NCBI GenBank assembly: GCA_027627225.1
Contig: CM051032.1
Location: 65,637,137 to 65,701,136 of the forward strand
From: Congeria kusceri
Taxonomy: Eukaryota; Mollusca; Bivalvia; Myida; Dreissenidae
Direction of reading: 5' to 3'
DNA length: 64,000 nt
The position numbers and the translations under genes were made by a program. The notes below the pieces were generated by a model. That model was not told the origin of the DNA. It saw nothing but the letters and a program-made list of their open reading frames with translations, and made no database searches. Of the stretch, positions 12,541-23,480 are shown one piece after another (within the stretch, counting starts at the first letter, position 1; each line of letters starts with the position of its first letter).

Positions 12541-12859
12541 AATTCAAGTTGCAAAACTGCGTTGACAATAACAGTAACATAATATCTTAGTTATGCTTTA
12601 ACAATATTGGCCACATGATATCTTCACTAAAAGGATAGTAATAATATTTTTCTTCTAAAAGTGTACTAATTCATGGAACAAAACACGCATCATGTGGTTT
12701 TACATGGAAAAAGAATCTCGTATTATTTGCGGCTGCAATTGGGAGTGCTGCATCTGAAGTCATGATAAACATGTTGACAATGTTTTTATGGTGGTTTTTA
12801 CCATTCATTGAAAACACAGCTCAGCTTGTCTCGAGGGACGACACTTCAGGTGCTGTCAC

Positions 12860-12995
12860 CAACTAGATTCACCAACCTATTCTTAGACTTAAGACGTAAG
12901 AATAAAGAATATTCTGGAAACATTTCTATTCTAAGAAGGCTGTTTATTTGAATTTTACTAGTTATTCACCAAAGATTATTTAAGCATTCTTTATT
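12860..12995. mobile_element. Fragment of a 'CCGTATTCAC' inverted-repeat element
   Basis: ATTCACCAACCTATTCTTAG at the left pairs loosely with GCATTCTTTATTTAGAATAC at the right, next to TTATTCACCAAAG. A better-kept relative is at 48077-48294. Confidence 0.5.
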
Positions 12996-13058
12996 TAGAA
13001 TACTTTGTTAATGATGAATGCGACATTGGTACCTTGCAAATTTGCGAATTCACAAGTA

Positions 13059-13681
13059 CAGTAAAACTCTGCTAATACGATTATTAGGGGGTCAAAATAA
13101 ATGTGGTCTTATTAGCGGGGTGGTTGTATTATCGAGGTACGGCAGATCACCGAATCAGGACATTAAATGTCTGTGTAATTTAAGTTTTAATGAATAGTAA
13201 ACGAAAATTCCAATTTGTTTTCAATAAATGTTTTATTGAATACAAATTATGTAACATAGTTATGAATATGAACTTTACATTATTTCGAGAATTAAATCTT
13301 GATTTACTAAGCCCATTTAAGGTTCAGCATTCATCAGTGTTATCCACTAACTGCCAGCTAGTGTCCGTGAACGTAATTTGATACGCAGTTGATGTGCTAA
13401 TCCCTTATCAAAACATTTGTAACATTGTTTTTCACAATTGGCACATGATGTTAATTGATGATCTTAAGTGTCAACAACCAAATGACACTGGTCACAATCA
13501 CGGGCATTATTTGGTTCTTTCAGTCTGGGATTAGTGGTTGTAATATGGAATAGCGAGGTGCCCGTAGGATCAAGGTTAGGGACCATTGAAATAAATATGA
13601 AAACAATCAGGTCTGTTCAAAAGTGTCCACTTTAGTGGGGTGGTCGTAAATTCAAGGTGCTCATTAAGCATGGTTTTAGTG
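13059..13681. mobile_element. Tc1/mariner-pogo-like MITE with TA flanks
   Basis: Left end TA-CAGTAAAACTCTGCTAATA, right end ATGGTTTTAGTG-TA. Read inward, both ends carry CA(G/C)TAAAAC and then GGGGTGGT(T/C)GTA. TA on both sides is the target duplication typical of the Tc1/mariner superfamily. No transposase ORF is present. Confidence 0.65.
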
Positions 13682-13751
13682 TATTTCTTTTTCCTGAGTC
13701 CTAGTCTATTCTTTATTATTTAGTCTATGAATGGGATGTGGATACGGGCCC

Positions 13752-14812
13752 TGATGTGGGTTGTATGACACTTTTGGTGCAGATGTGGGTTGTATGACAC
13801 GTTTGGTGCAGATGTGGGTTGTATGACACTTTTGGTGCAGATGTGGGTTGTATGACACTTTTGGTGCAGATGTGGGTTGTATGACACTATTTGTGCATAT
13901 GTGGGTTGTATGACACTTTTGGTGCAGATGTGGATTGTATGACACTTTAGGTGCAGATGTGGGTTTTATGACACTTTTGGTGCAGATGTGGGTTTTATGA
14001 CACTTTTGGTGCACATGTGGGTTTTATAACACTTTTGGTGCAAATGTGGGTTGTATGACACTTTTGATGCAGATGTGGGTTTTATGACACTTTCGGTGCA
14101 GATGTGGGTTTTATGACACTTTTGGTGCAGATGTGGGTTGTATTACGCTTTTGTTGCAGATGTGGGTTTTATTACACTTTTGGTGCAGATGTGGGTTTTA
14201 TGATACGTTTGGTGCAGATGTGGGTCGTATGACACTTTTGGTGCAGATGTGGGTTTTACGACACTTTTGGTGCAGATGTGAGTTATATGACACTTTTGGT
14301 GCAGATGTGGGTTTTATGACACTTTTGGTGCACATGTGGGTTTTACAACACTTTTGGTGCACATGTGGGTTTTATTACACTTTTGGTGCACATGTGGGTT
14401 ATATGACACTTTTGGTGCAGATGTGGGTTTTATGACACTTTTGGTGCAGATGTGGGTTGTATTGCACTTTTGGTGCAGATGTGGGTTTTATGAAAGTTTT
14501 GGTGCAGATGTGGGTTTTATTACACTTTTGGTGCAGATGTGGGTTGTATGACACTTTTGGTGCAGATGTGGGTTTTATTGCACTTTTGGTGCAGATGTGG
14601 GTTTTATTACACTTTTGGTGCAGATGTGGGTTTTATGACACGTTGGGTGCAGATGTGGGTTTTATGACACTTTTGGTGCAGATGTGGGTTATACAACGCT
14701 TTTGGTGCAGATGTGGGTTTTATGACACGTTTGGTGCAGATGTGGGTTATATGACACTTTTGGAGCAGATGTGGGTTATATGACACTCTTGGTGAAGATG
14801 CAGATGTAGGTT
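13752..14812. repeat. 29-bp minisatellite just upstream of SSX2IP exon B
   Basis: About 36 units with the core TTTTGGTGCAGATGTGGGTT, ending 23 bases before the exon B acceptor's exon start. Because 29 is not a multiple of three, one ORF reads the unit in all three frames in turn, which explains the long spurious ORFs on both strands. Each unit holds a GTGCAG (acceptor-like) and a GATGTGGGT (weak donor-like) word. Confidence 0.95.
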
Positions 14813-14835
14813 TATTGTGTGGAATGCTATTTCAG

Positions 14836-14974
14836 TTGAAGCGTGTCCAGGCGGTGATCAAGGACAGAGATGTGCAGTACCAACACGAGATGAAAAAGAA
14901 ACAGCGGGAAGTCAACAAATTGATGGAAAGGTTACATCAACTGTTGATGGACAAAAACCCTGATAGACGGATAG
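14836..14974 (+). CDS. SSX2IP: SSX2IP exon B: coiled coil
   Basis: Residues 57-102 plus the first base of codon 103. Acceptor GCTATTTCAG, donor ATAG|GTATGT. The peptide LKRVQAVIKDRDVQYQHEMK followed by REVNKLMERLHQLLMDKN is a continuous heptad helix and one of the most recognisable ADIP blocks (vertebrate versions keep the YxHxMKxKExExxKLxERLxQL pattern). It is preceded by the 29-bp minisatellite. Confidence 0.93.
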
Positions 14975-15375
14975 GTATGTGGAAAAAATTGTTTGGTCAG
15001 CTTTGAATTTCATAACAGAAATACTGTTGTTGATTTTTTTAATAAGAAATTGTTTTTGCATAAAAGATACCAATATATTTTTCTTTAAATCAAAATTCAG
15101 ACATGGCAGTTTTAGCTTCATTCCACATGAGTATGTCTTTTGTACATGCGTAAACATTTTCTTAAAATGACATCTCCTTTGAACTACTGGACTGACTTAA
15201 GGAAACTTAATTGAAATATTTCTTTGGTGGTTCTCTGCCAAAGTTGCTATCATGGTTCTGATCCACTGCATAAGATGGCCACTAGAGCTAAAAATTGAAG
15301 AAAAAAAAGACATCTACTCAAAGATGTCATTTTTTACTGTATTTATATTTGCATGTTGCTTTTTTGTACTGTCAG

Positions 15376-15451
15376 GCATTGATATGGTGGGTAACTTACA
15401 TCGAGGGGCCAACAAGAGGAGCCAGTGGAAACACAAGACCAACTCCAATGA
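15376..15451 (+). CDS. SSX2IP: SSX2IP exon C: conserved linker block
   Basis: Residues 103-127 and two bases of codon 128. Acceptor TTTTGTACTGTCAG, donor AATGA|GTGAGT (strong). It encodes GIDMVGNLHRGANKRSQWKH, matching the conserved ADIP linker (a GRADGKRxxW-like segment) between two coiled coils. Only 401 bases separate it from exon B. A 44-bp duplication starts 16 bases past the donor. Confidence 0.92.
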
Positions 15452-15466
15452 GTGAGTACTGGTGCT

Positions 15467-15548
15467 TGGAAACAGAGGTTTTATCATTGCATGTTATAAT
15501 GACAGCTTAATGGAAACAGAGGTTTTATCATTGCATGTTGTAATGACC
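15467..15548. repeat. 44-bp tandem duplication just past the exon C donor
   Basis: TGGAAACAGAGGTTTTATCA occurs at 15467 and again at 15511, each followed by TTGCATGTT(A/G)TAATGAC. It is nearly identical, hence recent. Confidence 0.9.
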
Positions 15549-15909
15549 ACATTTGTTATTAATAAACTGTGATCATGGTCTCTAGTGCTAGAACAGAGAC
15601 TGTGTCCTGCTTGCATCAAATCTGTGTTGACTGTTATAAAAAGAGATCATATTCTGTTATGCTTTTGCCTGTATTAGACTAATTGCATTCAGACTAGGCA
15701 CAATTAAACTTTGAAGTTAGTCTGGTCAGTTCTGTATACCCAGGTACATTAATTATCATTAGAAATTTCCATATGCATCATGATTGAAAGGCTTCATTGT
15801 TTTGTGGGTGTGAAAAGCTATCATCATTGATGCATACATACCACCCCCTGATAAGTATGAACTCTTGTTATGAATACTCTTGTTGCAATGGATCTAATAC
15901 AAAGCTAAC

Positions 15910-16294
15910 AGGCTCTTTCTCTTCTTCAGACACGAGGACATATACAGTCACTGGATCTCGAGCTATGAAGCCAAGCTAACTGACTCTTTATTTCCTGTTT
16001 TTCAGTTGGCAGGACATGTACAGCCACCGGATATGGAACTACAAAGCCAAGCTTACTGACTCTTTAGTTCCTGTTTTTCAGTACTGATTTCAGACATGAG
16101 GACATGTACAGCCACCTGATCTCGAGCTACAAGGCCAGACTCTTTATTTCCTGATTTCAGACATGAACAGCCACCTGATCTCGAGCTACGAGGCCAAGCT
16201 TACTGACTCTTTATTTCTTGATTTCAGACATGAACAGCCACCTGATCTCGAGCTACGAGGCCAAGCTTACTGACTCTTTATTTCCTTCTTTCAG
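15910..16294 (+). repeat. Five degenerate copies of the exon D acceptor and exon start
   Basis: Acceptor-like TTTCAG or TTCAG sites end at 15929, 16005, 16093, 16160 and 16227. Each is followed by versions of ACATGAGGACATGTACAGCC and GATCTCGAGCTA(C/T)(G/A)A(G/A)GCC, then GACTCTTTATTTCCT, which also forms the polypyrimidine tract of the true acceptor (16294). Copy 1 keeps the exon D frame for about 37 codons. Copies 4 and 5 share a small frame-shifting deletion. They are likely tandem duplications of the intron/exon junction. Confidence 0.9.
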
Positions 16295-16536
16295 ACATGA
16301 GGACATGTACAGCCACCTGATCTCGAGCTATGAGGCCAAACACCAGGAGCTGAGGGTGGAGAACAGCAACCTGCGAGACTGCCTACTGGACATGCAGCGT
16401 GAACTCGCCTCACTAGTTGACCTGTCAGACTCCGTCGCTGTCACCACCGCAGGCAACGGGCATCTGTCCGGTAGCACCCCAAGCAGCGAGGATGATCTGT
16501 CCACGATCTCATCTCTTTCTCACGATCTCAATGATG
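16295..16536 (+). CDS. SSX2IP: SSX2IP exon D: second coiled coil and Ser/Thr linker
   Basis: Residues 128 (last base) to 208 and one base of 209. Acceptor CCTTCTTTCAG, donor GATG|GTAGGT. It opens with EHEDMYSHLISSYEAKHQEL and a helix ENSNLRDCLLDMQRELASLV (ADIP: a conserved ENAxLKxxLxxMxxExxSL helix). A low-complexity, phosphorylatable stretch follows (LSGSTPSSEDDLSTISS). Both ends are embedded in tandem copies of themselves: five false acceptors upstream and about 60 copies of the exon's last 16 bases plus donor downstream. The upstream false sites are compatible with the same phase, so transcript data should be checked for alternative acceptors. Confidence 0.92.
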
Positions 16537-18100
16537 GTAGGTTACACAAATTCCCAATGACAGCGAGTTACGCATGGTCTCAGTGATGGGGAGTTACACA
16601 TGATCTCAATGATGTTGGGTTACACATGATCTCATTGATGGTGAGTTACACATGATCTCATTGATGGTGGGTTATATATGATCTGAACGATTGTAGGTTA
16701 CACATGATGGTGAGTTACACATGATCTCAATGATCGTATGTTACACATGATCTCAATGATGGTGAGTTACACATGCTCTCAATGATGGTGAGTTACACAT
16801 TATCTCAATGATGGAGAGTTACACATTATCTCAGTGATCGTAGGTTACACATGATCTCAATGATGGTGAGTTACACATGATCTCAATGATGGTGAGTTAC
16901 ACATGATCTCAATGATGGAGAGTTACACATTGTCTCATTGATGGAGAGTTACACATGATCTCAATGATGGTGAGTTACACTTGATCTCAATTATGGAGAG
17001 TTACACATGATCATCATGATCGTAGGTTACACATGATCTCAATGATGGAGAGTTACACGTGATCTCAATGATGGAGAGTTACACATTATCTCAATGATGG
17101 AGAGTTACACATTGTCTCAGTGATGGAGAGTTACACATGATCCCAATGATGGTGAGTTACACATGATCTCAGTGATGGAGAGTTACACATGATCTCAATG
17201 ATTGTAGGTTACACATGATCTCAGTGATGGAGAGTTACACGTGATCTCAATGATGGTGAGTTACACATGATCTCAATGATGGGGAGTTACACATTGTCTC
17301 AGTGATGGGGAGTTACACATTGTCTCAGTGATGGAGAATTACACATGATCTCAATGATTGTAGGTTACACATGATCTCAATGATGGTGAGTTACACATGA
17401 TCTCAATTATGGTGAGTTACACATGATCTCAATGATGGTGAGTTACACATGATCTCAATGATGGAGAGTTACACATTGTCTCAGTGATGGAGAGTTACAC
17501 ATGATCTCAATGATGGTGAGTTACACATGATCTCAATTATGGAGAGTTACACATGATCTCAATGATTGTAGGTTACACATGATCTCAATGATGGAGAATT
17601 ACACATGATCTCAATGATGGTGAGTTACACATGATCTCAATGATGAAGAGTTACACATTGTCTCAGTGATGGAGAGTTACACATGATCTCAATGATGGTG
17701 AGTTACACATGATCTCAGTGATGGAGAGTTACACATGATCTCAATGATCGTAGGTTACACATGATCTCAGTGATGGAGAGTTACACATGATCTCAATGAT
17801 GGTGAGTTACACATGATCTCAATGATGGGAGTTACACATTGTCTCAGTGATGGGGAGTTACACATTGTCTCAGTGATGGGGAGTTACACATGATCTCAAT
17901 GATGGTGAGGTACACATGATTTCAATGATGGAGAGTTATACAATTTCTCAATAATGGTGTGTTACACACCATTTGAATGATGGAAGTCACACGTGATTTC
18001 AATGATTGTAGGTTACACATGATCTCAATGATGGTCAGTTACACATGATCTCAATGATCGTAGGTTACAAATGATCTCAGTGATGGAGAGTTACTAACTG
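16537..18100 (+). repeat. 26-bp minisatellite grown from the exon D 5' splice site
   Basis: About 60 units with the core GATCTCAATGATGGTGAGTT and then ACACAT. The unit starts with the last bases of exon D (GATCTCAATGATG) followed by a donor (GTGAGT, GTAGGT or GGGAGT). Many copies carry a better donor (ATG|GTGAGT) than the true junction (GATG|GTAGGT). Two variants, GTGAGT and GAGAGT, alternate in blocks. Confidence 0.95.
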
Positions 18101-18499
18101 TGTCTCACAGTGATGTCAAGTAACAACTGTACATTGTAACTGCAGTGTCACTTCGTCGTAAATATTGCTCAACGCATATTGTCTCATGTCACTGTAACCC
18201 TCCTGAATGTTTATTAAATTAGGGATCGAGCCAAATTTTGTTTTATTTATATTCACCTGTATGAAAACAATTAATTTGCAGATGTCTTTTTCATGAAAAC
18301 ATGTTATTGTAATGTTGGTTTCATTAATGGCCTGTTAACAGTCTTGTTTGTCAAATGTGAGTCTTTTTTCTTTTATTTTTAATATCTTAGGAATCCTTTA
18401 AATTGTTTTGCAATGACATGACCATAATGACTTAACCAAATATAATTGTGGTGGCTGATGGCCTCTACGTTCCTTTGTTATTCATTTCTTTGTTTTCAG
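18101..18499. other. Intron sequence before exon E
   Basis: AT-rich. It ends in a normal T-rich acceptor tract (TTCATTTCTTTGTTTTCAG). Nothing else seen. Confidence 0.5.
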
Positions 18500-18616
18500 A
18501 CTGCTTGCAAATGCCCTATGATATCATGCGAGAAAATCTGCAGAAGAACTTCCAAGAAATCTGTAAGCGCCTTGGTAACACCTTGCGTAAAAGCTCCTCC
18601 AATTACAGTGTTGTTG
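18500..18616 (+). CDS. SSX2IP: SSX2IP exon E
   Basis: Completes residue 209, then encodes 210-247 and one base of 248. Acceptor TTGTTTTCAG, donor TTG|GTAAGT (strong). The peptide LQMPYDIMRENLQKNFQEIC followed by KRLGNTLRKSSSN corresponds to the ADIP block that starts with a Ser/Leu-x-x-P/C-x-x-x-V/M-R-E-x-L motif and runs into a short helix. Unlike most other exons of this gene, it has no tandem array at its edges. Confidence 0.9.
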
Positions 18617-18678
18617 GTAAGTAATAAGTAATTGTACCTATTTAGAGCTAGAACAGCAATAACTGCCATCAAATAGTA

Positions 18679-19635
18679 CACTGCAGATCCGCTATATCGC
18701 GATTCGTTTATATCGCGATGTCCAATATATCGCGAATCGGCCGTGGATCCCGATTTTTTTCATGTACTTTTCGTGCCTTCACGGCGTCTCTTTTATTCAC
18801 ACTCTTGTAGTGCGACAAACAATACGCCGACTCGCTCAACATCGAAGAGTAACAGTGTGAAGTCATCAGCTTACAGCGCGCGTGCCACTCATGACAACCT
18901 CCATTCACTGCTGTCGCTCTATTTAGCACCCGAATTACACGCAGTCCCCGTGGAGGGTGTACACAGTAACTGTATGTCATAAATCAATACTGAGCTATCT
19001 GAATGACAATAACGTAATCGATACGGCTTATCTGTTTCTTTTTTGTTTCAGGAGAAATGATAACCGCACATCGTTTGCGATATAGACACCTAATTTTGTT
19101 GCTGTGTGCTACAAAACTTTTATACAAAAGTAAATATCTCAATGTTCTCTGCGCTACGAAGTTTTTATATGGCGATCAATACACCCACACTTTCCATGCG
19201 GACGACGTGACGTTGTACATGATTGTCAGCAATTTTTTGCGCGCTTTTTCTAACAGAACAAAGAGTTTACACGAAATACATGTGTGTTGTAAATGTTAAT
19301 AGAATTTATGTTTTAATAGTGAAATTCTGATAGGCGTTTCGGACTTTATATTTTTATACGCGATTTGAAATTTATTCAACGGAATTAAAGGAATAATATT
19401 ATATTTTCATATACAAATGGAATATTTTACATATGGATTTGGTACATAATGGGTGTTACTACATTGAAAAGGGTGAGTTATTTACTTAATTACATTTATG
19501 TTTGAGATCGGGGAAAAACAGGCTAGTGTATACATGTATATCTACTGAATGGCCTGGCAAGTTATATCGCGATCTGGATATATCGCGATCACGATCCGTG
19601 GACCCCGCGAATCGCAATATAATGGAGTTACAGTG
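18679..19635. mobile_element. TA-flanked element with TATATCGCGAT inverted ends
   Basis: Left end TA|CACTGCAGATCCGCTATATC, right end AATGGAGTTACAGTG|TA. The ends are inverted and both carry GCGATATA/TATATCGCGAT and GTGGA(C/T)CCCG words in the subterminal 70 bp. TA on both sides suggests the Tc1/mariner-pogo superfamily. The 957-bp body has only short open frames and is non-autonomous. A broken copy is at 12419-12540. Confidence 0.75.
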
Positions 19636-19855
19636 TAGTTCTATTATGTAACCATTGCCTTAAAGCAGAATGTTTGTTATTCTACCATGACACGTGCAGA
19701 GTTTTCTGTAGACAAAGAACAGAATTCACTGTTGTTAAACTACCAATAAACAATCTGAAAGAATAGTTCTGAAACTTCAAAATATAGTTCACATGGTAAT
19801 TGCAGAACAAAATGTTGTCTGGTCATTTTAGAATCTAAGTAATTTTTGCATTATG

Positions 19856-19955
19856 GTTGTTTATCGGCTAATAAACAACTATTTGTCTTTCTGATGCGGT
19901 ATATTAAACCACTCGGGCTTACACGCTAGTTGATTATTAGGTGATAAACAACTCT
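19856..19955. mobile_element. Fold-back MITE, 'TTGTTTATCGGCTA' family, copy 3
   Basis: GGTTGTTTATCGGCTAATAA at the left and TTGATTATTAGGTGATAAAC at the right enclose TTTCTGATGCGGTATATTAA, matching copies 1 and 2. Confidence 0.6.
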
Positions 19956-19980
19956 AAATAGAAAATTAAAGTTTGCCGGG

Positions 19981-20153
19981 CCCGGCTTGCTCAGTTGGTA
20001 GAGCGCTGGACTGTCAACCCGGGGATTGTGAGTTTGAACCCCAGCCCAGTCACATAACTTGTGTGGGGAGTGGTCATGAAACTATTTATATGGCCATTCT
20101 CCCCCTACCTTTGATTCAAGTAGGGCAGTTGTCAGTTACTGGCATAGTATGTG
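19981..20153 (+). mobile_element. tRNA-headed SINE, 5' part (continues at 21741-21765)
   Basis: A box TTGCTCAGTTGGTAGAGCGC and B box TTGTGAGTTTGAACCCCA sit at tRNA spacing, and the anticodon position reads GTC (Asp-like). The 3' acceptor stem does not pair and the sequence continues as a SINE body, so it is not a working tRNA. The body runs to GGCATAGTATGTG, where another element is inserted. The SINE resumes at 21741 with ATGTGCACTTAGTACTGG. Confidence 0.75.
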
Positions 20154-21740
20154 TAGTGTTTTATCCAGGCCCTTTTTGCACGGCGCGGCACCATGCCCCT
20201 TTTTTGAAGCGCCACTTTGCCCTTTTCAAAGGCAAAAGCCGCCACTCACCCTAATCGATAATGATCTTAATTGCCTCTTGACCACTTTTATCGGCCCTAT
20301 GTCTGCGAAAAGGGCACCCACTGTTTTCTGTTATTATCACTCTGACTGTACTCGATTTATTGCACACGTGCATTTCTAATCGTTTTGATTAAATAGATTA
20401 CTGTGCTCGATTTATTGCCACCCACATTTCTAAGCGATTTGATTTAAGCGATTACTGTACTAATGATTGTCAGCTTGATTCTTGAACCTGATTCTTAAAC
20501 CGACCAAAGTGGTGACATTTAGGCCTAATTGATGATGCGTATAAGATTAATATTATGATACATAACGTCTACTCGTAGATTGGAATTCGCTCTCTCACTA
20601 TCCATATTTGTTACGGATTGATTTTTTTTATTAATACGATTCATTATTTCAATTGACAAATACGTTTAGCACTGCGAAAATGTAAGATTACAAATACTGA
20701 CACCTACAAAATGGACTTATAGTATGTATGTGTAGAAACAAAAATATATATTTAGGTGATTAATTATTTTTTATTTAAATGTACTTAATTGATTGACGAA
20801 ACCTTTAGTAGCTTAACTTCGGGTCAAATACCGGTAGTGGGGTTACTTCTGGTGTGAAAGCGAACCAAGTTGTATATTGGTCTACGTGTCCAATATGACT
20901 TACCTGTCAACACCTTTTGGGCCCCAAATGTCAAAAAAATACTAGCCCCTACAAAATATACGTGGACGTGTCATTTAAGATGGCCCCACACAGAAATTTT
21001 CATTACAGATTCTGTTTTATTTTCAAACTTTCCTAATTTTTCATTACAGATTCTGTTTTATTTTCAAACTTTCCTAATCAAAACCTTACGTACGTAGAGC
21101 TTTTATGATCATTGCATTGGACATACAGTAAATTATCTTATTGTATATTGTTTTTGTACTTGTGTGTTAAATCGTAGGACAATAATTTGTGAAAAAGCTT
21201 TTTTGATTAACTTGTTGCTTATATTTGTGAAAGATGAAAAATGCTGAGATTGGCACAAATTCAAAAGGAGATTGTAAAAGAGGCAAAAAATACCATTAGT
21301 TTAATAAAATTTGAGCAGAGGACAGACGGAACTGACAGGTAATTATATATTTGTTACGAATCGTTAGGTTTGTAAATATAAAGTATCGATCTAAAATTAC
21401 TAATACTATAATTATATGATCCACAGAACTTGCTTCCCAAATTTCTCCGTACGTTAGCCGGATAATCAAGTTTACATTAAAAAACGCCGCGTACTACTTA
21501 CGTTATATAAAAAGAATTACATAAAAGATATACAACAAACAAGATATTTTTCTCGTTGCCAAAACTTGTTTTTGGTACAAGAGTGTGACAACATGCTTTT
21601 ATATGTTTTGTGTGTTCTTTTTATATACCCATAGCCAAAACACTGAAACACATGTGCCCTTTTAAAAGGACACAGCACGCTACAATGCCCTTTTTGAATA
21701 TATTGCTCCATGCCCCTCTGCCTTCCTGGATAAAACACTA
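20154..21740. mobile_element. DNA transposon with 16-bp perfect inverted ends nested in a SINE
   Basis: Starts TAGTGTTTTATCCAGG and ends with its exact reverse complement. Subterminal GCATGCCCCTT-like blocks also mirror (GCACCATGCCCC, GCTCCATGCCCC). ATGTG flanks both sides as a direct repeat, and removing the element plus one ATGTG restores a continuous SINE. The 1.6-kb AT-rich body shows no transposase. The ends look hAT-like, but a 5-bp duplication is short for hAT. Confidence 0.75.
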
Positions 21741-22010
21741 ATGTGCACTTAGTACTGGTAAAATGCTTACATCGGCTACGCTTGCCCAGGAAAAGTGTAA
21801 GTTAACTGACTGCCGTGATATGACTGAAATACTGTTAAAAACGGTGAAAATTCCAAAAAACAAAACAAAAACATATTTCTTAATTAAACAGTGTTGATCC
21901 TGAAACGGATTGCGTCTGCAACTTTTGCTTTTTGCAATCATGGAATATATTTCGAAGACCAGTTTTGCTATACAGCAGTAAATTCTTGTTTGTCGTTTAA
22001 ACATACGAAT

Positions 22011-22251
22011 GAGGCGTGTCTTGGGAAAACCGGGCTTAATGCATGTGCGTAAAGTGTCATCCCGGATTAGCCTGTGCAGTCCAGACTTTATGCCTACAAT
22101 GGATTTATGTTTAGAAGAGACTTCCATGAAACAGAAAATACCATAAAATTGGAAAGTGTTGTCCTGGATTAGCCTGTGTGGACAGGACAGGCTATTCCGG
22201 TACGACACTTTACGCATGTTCATTAAGCAAAATTTTCTCATGACACGCCTC
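22011..22251. mobile_element. GGATTAGCCTGTG palindromic MITE, copy 1
   Basis: Ends GAGGCGTGTC and GACACGCCTC. Inner blocks are AATGCATGTGCGTAAAGTGT, GGATTAGCCTGTGCAGTC, and a middle ATGGATTTATGTTTAGAAGA followed by AGAAAATACCAT. It is the most abundant dispersed repeat in the window (ten copies). Confidence 0.9.
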
Positions 22252-23103
22252 AAATGTATGAAATAAGCATCCTCAATGGAACCATTTGTTCTAAGATTCA
22301 AGGTGTTCTCTTATGTATCCACGGAGAACAAAAACATCAAAACGCTGACATCATAGAAAGACTGTTGGTAGCCAAACTCATTTAATAGTATACAACATCA
22401 TAATAAAATTAATATGTAAGTAACGAACAAATATTTTTTTCAAGCTAATTATCTTATGCAAACGGAATAATATACGTGCCAGTTAACAAGTCAATCTGCA
22501 ATGAGCCATGCAGAATAACCAGTGAAGTGTGGTAGTTAGGAGCATCGATTGTTAGTGATTCATGGCCGACTGAGTCAAAAGTAAGTCATATGATGCATGC
22601 TCTCGATATTCCATGCTACAGTTCAGAATTAGTACATTGCATTGATGTGTTGTCAAAATATTCAAAATAAGAATCAGTAACAAGAAATTACACTTGAAAA
22701 AACGAGTAAAAAATAACCGATGTAGCACATAAATTTATTGATCTAATTCAATGACACCCAGGTGAATATTTCAGTTACATACAAGCAAAAATAGCTAAAA
22801 TAGGGGTGTCATTAGTTTAACATAACATTTTTAATTAAAAAAAATTCACAAACTGTAATTGTAATAAATCACATGATATACACATTATTATTACACATGA
22901 CATACAATATCTTAAATAATTAAAAGGTAGGAAAACAGGTGTGAATTTTTGCTGTTTTGAAGAAGGAACCTTTCAGGTTTCGATTTTATTGACTCGTAGC
23001 CTGCAAAGAAAAGAAGTAGTTTTCAGCGATACCTGTTCTGGAAATTACCCTTTCAAAAGACCGTTGGCTTCCGCCAACAGTTTAACAACACTACAGAGTT
23101 CAG

Positions 23104-23364
23104 GAGCCGTATTCCAGAAACATCTTAAGTAATATCTTGTCCTTAACCTTAAAATCAACATTTTATTGAACTGTTTATTTCGTTTTTACAGTGCATTGTG
23201 CTGAGTGGTTATTAATTACAACCTATAGTATTTTTGTTTTGTATATATAAATATAAAAAGATTTACAAATGAATACATAGTTTTTAAAATATAACATTTT
23301 GAAATTTTGTAACTTAAATGAAAATATTTTAAGATACACTTAAGATGTTTCTGCAATACGGTCC
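23104..23364. mobile_element. Inverted-repeat element 'CCGTATTCCAGAAACATCTT'
   Basis: CCGTATTCCAGAAACATCTT at the left is mirrored by AAGATGTTTCTGCAATACGG at the right. The AT-rich interior is partly self-complementary. A fragment is at 41383-41437. Confidence 0.7.
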
Positions 23365-23480
23365 CAGATCCAGGGGGCCATTTTACATTATGATCTATTC
23401 ACTCTATATAGTGTAATAATTGTCTATGTCTATTTATAGACATGTTACTTTCGCTTTCTAAAGAGGTAAATCTATTATAA

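Noticed and set aside
13706..14783. Long ORFs on both strands (about 100 codons, Trp/Cys- or His/Thr-rich)
   Set aside because: They are read-throughs of the 29-bp minisatellite, whose length makes the frame cycle. No start context, splice support or conservation is expected.
16218..16294. Exon D starting upstream at an ATG in the tandem copies
   Set aside because: Phase with exon C and ADIP homology place the start at 16295; the upstream open stretch is a decayed junction copy.
16537..18100. Regularly spaced repeats resembling a CRISPR array
   Set aside because: Units are contiguous 26-mers with no unique spacers, in a eukaryotic intron, and derive from the exon edge.
19981..20055. tRNA-Asp gene
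   Set aside because: A and B boxes are present, but the acceptor and T stems do not close and the sequence continues into a SINE body.
21738..22301. 187-codon minus-strand ORF, the second longest in the window
   Set aside because: It spans MITE copy 1 and its flank. Similar frames recur in other MITE copies (41446-41865), so it is a repeat artefact.
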